Part shown: positions 47,393-58,806 of the stretch, one piece after another
How positions within the stretch are numbered: the stretch's first letter is position 1
How the letters are laid out: each line of letters begins with the position of its first letter
NCBI GenBank assembly: GCA_019915135.1
Contig: JAHLMK010000001.1
Location: 3,596,001-3,660,000 of the forward strand
Reading direction: 5' to 3'
DNA: 64,000 nt
From: Strobilurus pachycystidiatus
Taxonomy: Eukaryota; Basidiomycota; Agaricomycetes; Agaricales; Physalacriaceae
Notes under the pieces: generated by a model
What the model saw: only the letters and a program-made list of their open reading frames with translations
Databases searched by the model: none
Told to the model about the DNA's origin: nothing
Translations under genes and position numbers: made by a program

Positions 47393-48407
47393 TCAAGGAG
47401 AGACAATGGTGGCCTGTAGAATAAGTAAGTAGGTTAGGATTTATTACGATACGGCTCAACGAAACCGACTCACAGATTGAAGCGCAACATTTGTTCCGGC
47501 CAAAATGCGACCGTTGAGCGAAGATCCCGTCTGGAAAGTAACCGACGTCGCGCCGAGGAGAATCCCTTCAACGTGAGCACCAGCATGAGCCGTGATCGAT
47601 CCAGAAACAACCCAGACGATGTTTTTCGCCAATGCGCCACCGGCAAGCGTGACTTGCTTGGCCGCAGTGATATCTAAGGTACCAGCTATTTGGAAAATCC
47701 AAGCTGCGAGCGAAAGAGTTAAGCGAGGAGAGAGGGAAGATAAACCAACAAGGACTTACTGTCCGAAGCCGATCCAGATATGACCACGTTGTTGGCTACC
47801 GTGACGCCGCTAGTCCACTTGTACAGACCTGGCACCAGAACAAGCCCACCAATAGCACCTATTAATTGTCAGCGCACTGGTGACTGGTATGTTAGCGTGC
47901 ACAGGCACGCGCTCCTTACCAGAGGCGAGGTTGAGGAAGTCAGGATTGACGCGCCCAGTGGCATCCGTGAATGCCGTTTGCCTGTTCGCAATCGCTGTCG
48001 TCAGCGCCGCGGGAGTCGGGGCCTTGTACGATGCAGCAAAAAGCTCCCCGACAACCTGAGCGGACGTTGAGAACGTGCCCGCCGAAGCGACCGTCAAGGA
48101 AAAGCCTGTGAGCCCGGTGGCAGCAATCGGGCTGACTCCGACGTCTCCCGCTGGAAGAGAGGTCAGTATCGGAGAGCGGGAATGATGAAAGACTGGGCTT
48201 ACTGATGTGCGAATCGGGAACGGTGGACACCCCCGCTTTGGAGAGGACAGCGTAGTTTGCAGCAGTACCTAGGTTGACGGCGGCGGGACCAAGAGCGCTG
48301 GCCTACGGCGCGACAAATTGTCAATGGACAACAGAACGTGAGTGGGGATCATCACTGACGGTGAGACCAAGAGACAGAAGAGCGATGATGCGAGCAATGG
48401 AGAGCAT
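47393..48407 (-). CDS. Secreted ice-binding protein (DUF3494 family)
   Basis: Six exons (48407-48360, 48302-48203, 48150-47920, 47858-47760, 47703-47474, 47413-47393) give 242 residues, normal for fungal DUF3494 ice-binding proteins. 'MLSIARIIALLSLGLTASA' is a signal peptide. The mature part begins 'LGPAAVNLGTAANYAVLSK', then 'GDVGVSPIAATGLTGF', 'AIGGLVLVPGLYKWTSGVTV', 'DTWIFQIAGTLDITAAKQVT', 'IVWVVSGSITAHAGAH' and 'FQTGSSLNGRILAGTNVALQS', the usual order of this beta-helix family known from snow moulds, Flammulina and shiitake. The protein is expected outside the cell, where relatives adsorb to ice and stop recrystallisation. Some members may serve as adhesins, so the role is inferred. Confidence 0.9.
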
Positions 48408-50557
48408 TGTAAGGCGTAAGAGAGAAGAGGGCAGTTGGTGAACTGAAGATTGAACAGCGCACAGTCTGCCTTAAATACGTTTTCACGTTGAAATGAAGAC
48501 ACATTGGATGCTGACCAGTTACACCTCCTGATACTACAGCTCAACTGCCTGACAGTAGCCGCTTACATAGAGATCTCTTGTAGGCGGGACCTTCTGCATG
48601 TACATGATGCTTCTTCCAGTTGTAACCCTGCAAGTAGCCAAACGCATTCGAGTTTGCGCCATTTTCGGGCGAACTTGAACGCCTCCACTTCACAAGCTTT
48701 CCAGAGGTGATTTCATACATTGCCAGAGTAGACGAACGCTTGAAATACGCGAGAAAACCTCAAAGCTCGTGTAGAACACTGTTAGCTTGTGATCTACCGT
48801 TCAAAGTGTCAAGTCCATCTCTCGCAGGACGTCATTAACGACTCATGCATCAACGATCACGCAGCACGGCGTCACCGTTTCGCTCGGAAACATGCACGCC
48901 GTCAAAGAATGTCGTTACGGACAACCTAGAGTCAGAAGGCCAATGCATCCTTCCAAGCCATTTAGTCGCGTCATTTTTCGACATGGCTATAGAAAGCTCA
49001 CCAATACGAGACAGCACGCAACACGAGACAGCACGATGGCCGTTAATGAACTTGATGAAATCAGATCCGAGGGACCAGACCGTACGGCTTGCTTCCTCTA
49101 TTGAATCAAATGATTGTGGATCGCGTGGTTTATTTCGAAGCCCTTGGGTGCCAGAGTCCAGGACCGACCACTCTGCGGAAAAATGAATCCTTGCCTCCCA
49201 AAACCCTTCGATCACTTTCGAAGGCGCGTCCATTTCAGTTCAAAGTCTGTTCACTGGTCAACCTAGCCTGCACTTACCCAAGCCTGAGCTCCTGCCTATC
49301 ACGACAATGTAATGACTCCGCCCAATGGCCGCTGCTTGGCGCGCAGGCCGACCAGGCAAAAAGACGGCGGATTGACGCGTCATGAATTTGAGACGGGGTA
49401 GGATGACCGCGCGTATCTGATGTTCATTGCTGTCAGAACAGCAACTTCAAGACTCTATCAGAACGCTCCATTCGTTCCCTAGCGTCACGACGCCCTTCCT
49501 CCTCATGTCAATATTCATCATCCGATGCGGCCAAACAAACGCTGTGGACTGACGTCTTAGTCCAAGGCGCGTTCGCCTTGACACATTCGGGTTCTGGCAT
49601 TAGCAAGCGTCAAAAAGTCGCTCTGAATAGACGTGTCAATATAGTCAAACTTTATCATAAACCTAGCTGAGAACTTACTACACCGTCGCAGGCGATGTCG
49701 GCGGAATACGGGGACACCGTGATAGACCACTTCGTCGGTGGGACCTGTCCTTAATGGTGGAAAGGCAGTTGTCGGTCTACGCTTTACGAGACTCATTCAA
49801 GTTAGTATCAGTAGGAGATTCTCTTGATCATGAAATCACTGTATACTTACGAGGTTTTAGTGCATGCCACAATCTACTGGCCCTGGTAGATGCCGATGTA
49901 TTTCAGCCAAGGGCGGAAGGAAGGAGAGTGTACAATAGACGCCGTGAAATAACTCTAAGATGCTTTGCATATGAAGAGGTATCAACTTGGGAAAATTTGT
50001 TGCTTGAAGGAAGATGGATTGGTTGAAGACTGACCTTTATAGCCCTTTCATAGTCCCTTCGGACGCGGATAAGACAGACTGTCGTTGACTCGTTGACAGT
50101 ATGACCATGTTGTCGAGATGGCCATACACCGTATCAAACGTACAGTGAAAATCCATTTCGACTAGCCGTTCCGCGTAGAGGAGCCGTTCGTCGGGTCGGC
50201 GGATTGCAAGGGCTGGCTCTTCTTGTTCCTCCACCCATCTTCCTAGGCCTGTTGCGTTGTCGGGAGACCGTCAAATCTGAACGCGTTGATTGCAAATGTT
50301 TGAGAGGAAGAGTGGATGTGGATGTACGTAAAATGGCGTTTTGGCAGGTAGCCTGGCAGCCAATCGTTCGCTGACAATATCATAGTCAATCGACAACCTG
50401 GCGAGAGTCGATCCTTAGTGGATCGGACAGAGTGCCATATCAATGAGTTTCATGAACCTTGTGAGCGTTTACTCAAATTGCCAATTTCCTCCAGTATCTC
50501 ATTGCATCAAACCACCGTAGTGTATGTAAGGTATATCCATCCCAAATTACTCATGAC
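48408..50557. other. Long intergenic stretch, nothing recognised
   Basis: About 2.1 kb without supported genes. Frames at 48850-49233, 49557-49796, 49754-50026 and 50037-50234 are short, mutually antisense and domainless. No inverted repeats or RNA genes were noticed. Confidence 0.4.
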
Positions 50558-52390
50558 CTAGAATATCGTAGCAAGTGCCCCATCCTCATACCCATACCCG
50601 CCATCCGCAAGACCCGTCTTCGACCCAGGACCGTTCTTCCCAAACGTGAACCCAACCCACACCCCACGTCCAAAGCCCTCATCCTTCTCCTTCACCGCCT
50701 CAACGTTCCGCTGCTTCTCCAGCACCTCCGCGTACTTGGCCATGTCGCCCTCCGATGTGAAATCGTCGTAGTACCCCGTATCGATCTCTGAGTCCAGCGC
50801 GGGCACGAAGGGCGCACGGACGGCGCGCAGGTCCTCCCACTTGACGCCGTCAAAGAACGGGTGCCCGGAGACCTGCGGGAGCGTGGCGTAACGCACACTA
50901 GCGTGCGATATCAACCTCGTCACCGCGTCCCAAGCGATATCCGACAGGTTGAAGACGAGGTCCTCGGGCTTGTCATACTCTGGTCGGCGGAGAACTTTGG
51001 TCCAGTTCTTCAAGTTCGTCCATGTCTCTTCGGGGTTGCTTCCACTGAATGGAGGGAATCCAGCGAGGAACTCGAAAAGGATACAGCCCAGAGACCAATA
51101 GTCGACAGAGAATGTGTAGGGCTTGCCGCGCAACACCTCGGGTGCCATGTAATCGGGGGATCCGACGATAGAGTCGGCATATCGAGGATCCTCATTACGG
51201 ATGGATCGATAGATGGATCGCCGCTCGAGTGTCGACCGATGAACAATCTGGTTGTCTTTGACTTTATCAAGCTACAGATTGTCATGGTCAATGAGGGTAT
51301 AGGGAGGAAACGGACAGGGACATACCTTGACCTTCAGTGAGTCGATTCGACGCGGATTCAGGGCACCAGTAGCCAGTCCAAAGTCTGTAAGCTTGACATG
51401 CCCAGTACCATCGACGAGGAAATTCTACGATATGTTAGAACGCGATCTCGAGGTCAGAAATGTCGTACCTCTGGCTTCAGATCACGGTGAATGTATCCCA
51501 ATTTGTGTAATTCGTTCACACCAGCAAACATCTCGCTGATATAGAATCGCGCATGCTCCTCCTTCAGAACACCAGAGTTGTTGAGCAGTGTGCGGAAGTC
51601 ACCTCCTGGCACGTATTCCATGGCGAGGTAGACAAACTGGGGATCTTGAAAGGCGTATAACAGCCGTACAAGCCACGGCGTCTTGGTAGCTGTGAGAATA
51701 TCACGTTCGACAAGGACATGGCGGATCTATACACTAATGAGCCGTCCACTTTTCTGAAAGGGTCAAGAACGCACCTCGTCCATTTTGAACAGAGTCCGTT
51801 TCCTCATCTTCTTGAGTGCGCATACCTCCCCTGTCTCCTGTTTGCGGGCAAGGAACACCTCGCCGTACCCGCCCTGGCCGACCTGCGCGATGATGTGGAA
51901 CTGGTCGACACGCAGTTTCGTGCGACGGCGGCGCAGAAGGACGCGTTCGCGCCCGCAGTACGACTTGAATTCCTTAGCATACTCTGTCGGCTTGAGATCG
52001 CGGGCAGTCGTGTCCTTGTCAAAGTTGGCGCGGCGTTCTTTGCGGGCGGCGAGGTAGCCGAGCGTTTGAAAGTAATAATCGAGGAAATCTGGGGCAATCT
52101 GAGATAAAAATCGGCGGGAAAGGGGACGGAAACGCACAGAGTTGGGCGACGGTCGCTTTGCGCTTGACCTCGGCGCTCTCGAGCAGCTCGCGCTCCCACA
52201 GCTGGAGTGCGCCTTGCTTCAGCGTCGAGGCACCCCTGGCAGTCTGCATGCTGATGTCATTCATCAGAGTCGCACCCTTGGCGGTGTGCATATGGATATC
52301 GCCGGCTCCAGGTAAACCCTTTGCAGTCTGCATGTGTATGTCGTTGTAGTAGTCCCGCTCAACGGGCAGCCCCGAGATGTTGCTCGACAT
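50558..52390 (-). CDS. SID2: NDR-family kinase of the Sid2/Dbf2 type
   Basis: ATG 52390 starts '[15 protein letters not shown]'. After an N-terminal tandem repeat comes '[17 protein letters not shown]', the Mob-binding helix region, then the kinase: '[13 protein letters not shown]' (P-loop), 'CALKKMRK' (VAIK-like Lys), '[14 protein letters not shown]' (HRD), 'LTDFGLATG' (DFG), the NDR-specific insert with basic residues, '[17 protein letters not shown]' (activation loop), and a C-terminal AGC extension. Sid2/Dbf2 with Mob1 is the terminal kinase of the septation initiation/mitotic exit network, at spindle poles and the septum. Exons are joined by short introns such as that near 52090-52140. 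Confidence 0.9.
52217..52342 (-). repeat. Three 42-bp tandem units coding 14-residue repeats
   Basis: In the first exon of the Sid2/Dbf2-type kinase, 'DIHMQTAKG', 'DIHMHTAKG' and 'DISMQTARG' begin at residues 17, 31 and 45, an exact period of 14 residues. Confidence 0.85.
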
Positions 52391-52999
52391 GGAAATGGAC
52401 AATAAAAGTACACAGATACAACAAAAAGAGAGGGGAATCGATGGTGGGAGGAGGACGCAACACGCGACGCGAAGGTAAACGTGGCCACGTGCCCCTGTCT
52501 GGACATGTTTGGCATGGACATCTCGCACTCTCCTACGCCTAAGAACAGCCTCAAATGTGGCTTTTGTGAGGATATGGAGACTTCTGAACAGACCGAGAAA
52601 TCGCCTTGCACTACTTAATGGCCGCGAAAGCGTGGCGACAGGAAGATGGAACCTGGCCCGGACCTCTGAGCGGAACACGCCGCAGCATGATCGAATATGA
52701 TCGTCGCGCTCTGTTCAAACTTCAGACACCCATCTAATTAATACTTACTACCTACTTACAACTTGGTTGCCCCTGCCCAGCCATCTGTTTACTCACTCCC
52801 TGCTCACCCTCTTCCCAACTTATGCAGTGAGTAGTATTATCTCAGGGGTGTACGCGCGCCGTGCGTGTGCTGACTGCTGCTCCTCTACTAATCCAGATCT
52901 CTGACCGTGTTCATTAAACATTTGAAATCTGATTAGGATCTCACTAGCACTGCCTGCACTCTTCCTTCCATTGCAACTTATCATTTAGTATCTGTAGTC
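52391..52999. promoter_or_regulatory. Divergent upstream region of kinase and acyltransferase copy 2
   Basis: The two starts (52390 minus, 53000 plus) point away from each other. A T/A/C-rich tract lies at about 52730-52800. No specific motif was recognised. Confidence 0.4.
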
Positions 53000-54367
53000 A
53001 TGCGGTCGAAGCCAGGTATGCGCGCTCCCGTACTTGACAAGCCTCTTCTAACGACGTCGACAGGACGCCTGGAGCAATTCCACATTACGCGTACTAGTCT
53101 TCACCTCGACTCCAGCGTCGTGGTGGCAGCACAGTACGTCAAAGATGGCCAACTATTGACGAAGGACATACTGTACCCCGCTCTCGCCCTAGTCATCCGT
53201 GCCCATGCTGCTCTCGGCGTGCGCATCGTCGAAAAGTCCCGGTCCCTCAACAAAAGCTCTTACGTCAAACTGGACGAGATTAACCTAGACTCGACGGTCC
53301 AGTTCCTAACTGGTCGTGACATCGCACAGGTCACCGAGGAGCAGCTCAATACGGAATGGGACACGTCCATCGTGGGCCCGCTATGGCGTGTCTTGGTTCT
53401 GGACGGCAAGATTGTCGTATTCTCGTGGCACCACGGTATCTGCGATGGGATGAGCGGGCGCGCGTTCCACATCAATCTTCTACGCGCCCTGAACGAGACT
53501 TCGAGTTCTCCTACACCGGACCCGCCTCATACCATTACCGTCCCCTCATTAGAACTGACCCCGTCTATCGAATCGACTCGGAGCCCACATCTTTCCCCGC
53601 CCCTCTCCCTCATAATCCGCGAAGTCGCTGCCCTCTTCATTCCTGCCTCCTGGAGCCGCATTGCGAAAGCCTGGACGGGGATGCCCGTCTGTAAACAGCC
53701 CTCGCCCAAAGTCATGCTCAGCTTCACCAAGCTGTCCCCGTCAGGGCTCGAAGCCCTCCTTGTACTGGCCCGCGCGCACAAAGCCACTATAACATCCGTC
53801 GTACATTGCGCTGCAGTGGCTGCCATCTCCCTGGTCGTCGCGAAGCTCCCTGGGAAACACAAGATACTTGCTTGCCAGATCGTCATCTCTCTACGCGCAG
53901 TTTCTGGCACCCCACCCGATGCGTTCACGCTCGAAGTGGCGACACACCATGAATACCCACCGATAGACCCGACGTTCCGCTGGGACCAGGCTACGCGCCT
54001 AGCCGCGGAGCTTCGTAGACAGAAAACCGTCGCTGCAGAGGAAGTCGGCCTTTTGAAGTTTCTATTCGGAAACTACACGGCCTATTTCGAGGGGCAGTAT
54101 GGTAAGAAGAGATCCGCCACCACTGTTGTTTCCAACCTCGGGTCTTTCGATGGGGGAAATGACCCGAGCAAGTGGAGGGTGGATGATATGTGGTTCGGAC
54201 AGAGCAACTCCAATGTCGGCGCTGCGATCAAGTTCAGTGTTGTTGGAGTTGCCAACGGTGGCCTTACCATATGCCTTACTAGCGGCTTGAACTCTGTGGA
54301 CGCGGCTGTTTTCCAGGAGGTTAACGAGCAGTTTACTAAAGTTTTACAGCAGCTTGCATCGTCCTGA
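53000..54367 (+). CDS. Alcohol acyltransferase / condensation-like transferase, copy 2
   Basis: The frame is open from ATG 53000 to 54367, but 53016-53063 is best read as a 48-nt intron: it starts gtatgc, has a ctaac branch-point-like motif and ends cag, and its position and phase (after 'RSKP' plus one base) equal those of copy 1 at 23734. Spliced, the protein has 439 residues and starts 'MRSKPGRLEQFHITRTS'. 'FSWHHGICDGMSG' is the HHxxxDG motif. 'LLKFLFGNYTAYFEGQYGKK' and 'VDDMWFGQSN' match copy 1 closely. It likely acylates an alcohol or amine from acyl-CoA. It stands alone here, 29 kb from the P450/UbiA group. Confidence 0.85.
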   Translation: MRSKPGMRAPVLDKPLLTTSTGRLEQFHITRTSLHLDSSVVVAAQYVKDGQLLTKDILYPALALVIRAHAALGVRIVEKSRSLNKSSYVKLDEINLDSTVQFLTGRDIAQVTEEQLNTEWDTSIVGPLWRVLVLDGKIVVFSWHHGICDGMSGRAFHINLLRALNETSSSPTPDPPHTITVPSLELTPSIESTRSPHLSPPLSLIIREVAALFIPASWSRIAKAWTGMPVCKQPSPKVMLSFTKLSPSGLEALLVLARAHKATITSVVHCAAVAAISLVVAKLPGKHKILACQIVISLRAVSGTPPDAFTLEVATHHEYPPIDPTFRWDQATRLAAELRRQKTVAAEEVGLLKFLFGNYTAYFEGQYGKKRSATTVVSNLGSFDGGNDPSKWRVDDMWFGQSNSNVGAAIKFSVVGVANGGLTICLTSGLNSVDAAVFQEVNEQFTKVLQQLASS

Positions 54368-54723
54368 TACTTACCAAATTATCCAACCCTGTGGTCCTGA
54401 CTCCTCCCAACGGAAGACTTTCGTATGACGAGAAAGATTTGATACCTCTGAAGAAAGGTAGTAGATACTTACGTCGCATTTGTTTCCCTTGGTGCATCAT
54501 AGGTGCAGTCGCGACGCATATCATTACACTGGACCTGGGATATCACTACTACTAGTATTATGGCCAAGTAACCAAGGCCCAAGGGTGCTTAGAACGCTGA
54601 ATATGGTCCATCGGGCCCCCCAAAGTGATGTATACAAGGCCAGAGTACCCTACAAGACAATATGTCCATGAAACAGCAGATATGCATACATACAAGAAAC
54701 CCCGCAAAAAGAAAAGGAAAGCC
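54368..54723. other. Convergent intergenic region
   Basis: Between the acyltransferase and the 3' end of the BCS1-like gene; no feature recognised. Confidence 0.5.
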
Positions 54724-56650
54724 CTAATAAACGTCAAACGACGGAGAATACGACGGCATCGCCATCCCCGGCATCATCGCCTGCCTCTTCCTCATCTCCT
54801 CCTCCATCCTCTCCCGCTTCTTCTTCTCCCTCTCAGCCTTCTCCCGCCGATCCCGCCTCTGCACCGCGATCCACTCATCTATCCCGTGCATCGCGGCCCC
54901 CGGCGCCTTCTTATGCCCCAGCAGATACCCCTGCAGCTCGGCGGTCGAGAACTCGTCCGGCGGTATGCACCCCGCGAAGCGTTCCGCCAAGTCACTCAAT
55001 GACTCCTGGTCCTTGTCCTGGATATCGAACTCGGGCATCCGACTGTCAGGATAGAACCTCGTGTAGAGCGCCTTGGCCTGTTCCTGCGTGGCGAGGCGGT
55101 ACTCGATCTTGCGGTCTATCCGCCCGGGACGAAGCAGCGCGGCGTCGAGACGGTCGATGTAATTTGTCGTGGCGAAGAAGAGCTTGCCCTCTTCGCTGCC
55201 GACTCCGTCGATTACGTTGAGAAGCCCGCTCATGGTGACGAGGGAGCGGCGCGGAGGTTGGTACCCAGGCGGGATAAAGTGACCCATGGCAATCATCTTG
55301 TCCTCGTCTTCTCTGGACGGAAAGGCACAGTCGATATCTTCAATGAGGAATATGGAGTGTTTTGGGACAGCGGAGGCGGCGCGCTGGAGGAAGGAATCAT
55401 CGACACTGGGCTTGTGTTAGTCTTTCAGTAAACCTTAAGGCTATGAAATTGACGCACGATTGCGATGCCAGGGAAAGCGAGTATATCTCGAACCCCATCT
55501 CACCGGCGAGAGCATATATCGTAGAGCCTGCAGGATGCGTTGAGTCAATGCCAGCAAAAAAAAGGTATGTACACACTCTTCCCAGTTCCCGGTGGCCCAT
55601 AGAGCAAGAACCCAATCCGATGGGGGATGCCCGCCTTGTTGTACCACGCCTCGGAGTCAACGAATTCCCGCGCATCCTGGATCAAGGAGTCGATAACGCC
55701 ATCGCGCAGGATGATAGACTCTACGGGACGGCGTGGCTTCCGCTTGACATCTGTCCAGAGCCCAGATCGACTTGGTGGATATGCATGTGGCATCTATCTC
55801 GCCATTTTTATCAGAGAGAGTCTAAACGAGGCAAACAGCGTGGACGCACCATATTATCCGTAGAATGAATGATAACATTCGGCTTGCTGACAGCAATATA
55901 ACTCTTGCGCGCGTCCTCAACGAGGTCTGAGAGGACAGACATATTCAGGGTATATACCCTGTAGCCGCATGGATGGTCAATACATTCCAGGCGAAAGGAC
56001 AGGCGAACGCACGTCAAAAAGATTGTACCTGCAGGTGGGACGCCACCGGCACCTTGCATGCCATTGTAAAATCCATTGCTTCTTTTGATTTCCAACCAAT
56101 ACCCCTTCCAGCGAAAGAGCTGGGGAAGATCGTACGTGGGGACGTAATCCGCGTTCCCTTTCCTCATGTTCTCCGGCCCATTCTCGACGCCCCACTCGCG
56201 TTTCGAGCTCTTGGCGCTGACTTTGAAGTCGCGTGAACGCGTCCATACCTTTTCTTGAGTCTGCGGGATGTGTGAGCAAAAGACACCGAGTGATTGAGCG
56301 TGTATGACGCACGATGAAGTGCACGATCCATTCGTAGGCTGGGTCGCCCTGGTCGAAGCGCGCCGTCATCGAGTATTCTGCCATTCGTTATGTCAGCGTA
56401 GTGTCAGGTGGATGGCTGGTACGGAAGACGCACGAAAGCGGACTCTCTCCATGAGCCAGTAGCACAATCGCCTGCCCATTTCTATGAGCGTCCCGAGGAC
56501 CAAGAGTCGGGCACTGCTTCCGATGTACGACTGGCCCGCGATGACGGCGAAGAGCGACATGAGTGGCGCGAGCCATGAAGTCGGCGAGGTTGCATTGGTG
56601 TATGCATTGAAGGGGGAGGTCATTGAGTAGGAGTGAGATGAGGGGTCCAT
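54724..56650 (-). CDS. BCS1-like AAA ATPase
   Basis: ATG 56650; a hydrophobic stretch 'APLMSLFAVIAGQSYIG' acts as the single N-terminal membrane anchor. The BCS1-specific domain follows ('ARFDQGDPAYEWIVHFI'), then the AAA module: 'LLYGPPGTGKSSTIYALAGE' (Walker A), 'IFLIEDIDCAF' (Walker B), 'FATTNYIDRLDAALLRPGRID' (sensor 1 and arginine finger) and a long charged, Lys/Arg/Glu-rich C-terminal helix. True Bcs1 moves the folded Rieske protein across the inner mitochondrial membrane; basidiomycetes have several paralogues with divergent tails, and the C-terminal charged region here suggests such a paralogue rather than the orthologue. Confidence 0.85.
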
Positions 56651-57233
56651 GGCAAGAAGGACCCTGGTTGGGCTTGTCGGCTTAAGTATGTAAAGCGAAG
56701 CAACGGAGGAAAAGGAAGGAAGGCGTCCTGACTCTGACGCAACAACGGAGCAGGTACCTGATATACCCGCGTTAGACGCGCCATGAGGTGTGGTGACGCC
56801 TACAGTACAATTTGCTTTTAGATATATTTGATGAGGCGATTTCCGTAGGATAGATCGCTACCGTTCCAGGTTCGAGGATGTGGGCGCCAAAGGGAGTCAG
56901 AGACAGGACCCGGGGATGTGAAGGCCACGTCTGAGCCGAAGAGAACGCGCGTCGCCCGCAAGCTGGTCAATTCCAGTCCTTCGGGTGCCGCGAAATTGCG
57001 AGCAGTGACTCGAGTCTGCGGTTGCAGACGTGTGGCCAATATAATACGCTCGTCATCGGGAAGCTGTGCTAACCTCCGGGCAAGCAATATGATTCATGTA
57101 TGCTGTGACGCCAAAGCAAATATCCCAGGATGCCCTTGCAAGTAAGGACGTCTTGGAAGGACATGATGGCAGAGGACAAAGCGCGTTGTTTACCGGCCAA
57201 ATAAACCCGGTCTCTTTCTTTTCCCCTCCCACC
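56651..57233. other. Upstream region shared by BCS1-like gene and Rpb7; small ORF of doubtful status
   Basis: A minus-strand frame at 56818-57087 has an even amino-acid composition ('RLAQLPDDERIILATRLQPQ') and might be part of a small gene with a start exon near 57168, but I could not fix a splice pattern or a family. Confidence 0.3.
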
Positions 57234-58004
57234 ATGTTCTTCATCGTGAGTCGCCCACCGTCTCCATTGGCCCGCTCACCGCCAGCACATTGCCTTGGTT
57301 AGAAAGAATTGACCCACCCGATAATGCTGCACCCGTCCTATTTCGGGCCGCGCATGCTCAGCCATCTCGAGTCAAAACTGTACGCGGATGTCGAGGGTAC
57401 CTGCATCGGCGCCTTTGGATACATCATCGCCGTGGTCTCGATTCTGGACATTGGGAAAGGGATGGTGCTGAGCGGGAGCGGGCAGGCAGAGTTCATAACG
57501 CGGTACCGCGCGATTGTGTTCAAACCGTTCAAGGGCGAGGTGGTAGACGGACAGGTCACCCAGGTTACCAAGGTACGTGGCCCGCTCATTCAGAGAGAGT
57601 GCATCCTTGACTCTATGTAGATGGGCTTCTTCGCGGAATGTGGCCCGCTAAACGTCTTTGTCTCGCAACAAGTGCGTCTCTGTCTTCTCAACCAATGACG
57701 CCCAACTCAAGAGGATACTTCGCAGCTCATACATCCTGGCATGAAATTTGACCCAAACTCAAATCCGCCATCGTTTGCCTCCGACGACCAGGTGAGAACT
57801 ACTCCCATCTACGCATGCTCACCCCTCGACCTCGCCAGATCATCGAAAAGGGCACTTTGGTGCGGTTAAAAATCGTCGGCACGCGTGTAGACGCCACTGA
57901 GATTGTATGCCTTCCTTCCTCTGCCTTGCTGCGTGCTCTGAACTTGGACGTGACCATAGTTTGCTATCGGGACGATAAAGGAAGATCATCTAGGTGTTAT
58001 ATAG
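57234..58004 (+). CDS. RPB7: RNA polymerase II subunit Rpb7
   Basis: Six exons (57234-57245, 57303-57572, 57621-57671, 57726-57791, 57839-57904, 57960-58004) give 169 residues, against 171 in yeast. It begins 'MFFIKELTHPIMLHPSYFGP', has the N-terminal 'YIIAVVSILDIGKGMVLSGS' and 'YRAIVFKPFKGEVVDG', the OB-fold start 'MGFFAECGPLNVFVS', and ends 'FAIGTIKEDHLGVI', all diagnostic of Rpb7. With Rpb4 it forms the stalk of RNA polymerase II that binds nascent RNA and links transcription with mRNA export and decay. The first exon encodes only four residues. Confidence 0.95.
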
Positions 58005-58072
58005 CTCTCGCTCGTGTCATTACTGTCTCATCGCTGTCGTTGTATCTGTACACTAATTATTCCAATATATTA

Positions 58073-58750
58073 CTAGGCATCCCAATGCGTCTGTCCATTT
58101 GGGTTAGTTAAATTGCAGGCCCTGAGCATTGTGGCGGGGCAATATACCTGGGGGTTCAGCTTGAACTGCTCGTACAGCTCCCGGTTGAAGAAACTAATCT
58201 CTGTTTCGTTCTCTACGGAAAAGGTTCAAGATCTGTATTCACTGAGAATGGCTGTCCTCACCAAAACCAACATCCGCGAGAATCGATGAATCATCCTCAA
58301 GTATCCAGTCGTCGTGATCAAGGTTTATTATCAGATTCGTAGTCTTTGGGATGTTGAGATCGTGCAATATGAGGGCAAATGCAGGCATACCTTGGCTCCA
58401 TGGGCTTTGGTGTAGAGTTTAAGCGTGTCTAGAGAATTGTTGAGAAGAACCGAGTGTCAAAAGATGAGGAAGGCCACCTAGGGCAACAGTCTTGTACGGT
58501 TTCCAGCCAGGTTGGGTTTTCACAGCTAAGCCGAGCTCGAGAGAGGGACGAAGACAAGGTGGATGCGGTTGGTACCTTGGCGTGCTTGCTCCTTGAGTTG
58601 ACCAACGGTTGTCGCCTCGAGGTTGACATTGTGCAGCACAAGACTCTTCTCTGTTCTGAATTCGAACGATTTTATTATCCTGAGCGTCAGAGTCGCGGCC
58701 GTCTTGGGCAGAGCCTCGTTGGTCAGGACGTCTGAAAAGTCAGTGGGCAT
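58073..58750 (-). CDS. UPF0538 family protein (C2orf76-like)
   Basis: ATG 58750 starts 'MPTDFSDVLTNEALPKTAAT', followed by 'LTLRIIKSFEFRTEKSLVLH' and 'NVNLEATTVGQLKEQ', the ubiquitin-like signature of UPF0538. Further exons give 'TNLIINLDHDDWILEDDSSI', 'LADVGFENETEISFFN' and 'YEQFKLNPQ', then a short last exon ending 'THWDA'. Function is unknown in this family; the fold is presumably beta-grasp. It converges on Rpb7 (68 bp between stops) and diverges from SURF6 with only 56 bp between start codons. Confidence 0.85.
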
Positions 58751-58806
58751 GATGTGATGATGTGTGATCGATCAGCCCTGTTACTATTTTCTGCTTGCTT
58801 TCGACC
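58751..58806. promoter_or_regulatory. 56-bp bidirectional promoter
   Basis: Only 56 bp separate the start codons of the UPF0538 gene (58750, minus) and the SURF6 gene (58807, plus), so regulatory sites must overlap or extend into the genes. It contains a gatgatgtgtgatcgatc patch with an ATCGAT-like palindrome core. Confidence 0.5.
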
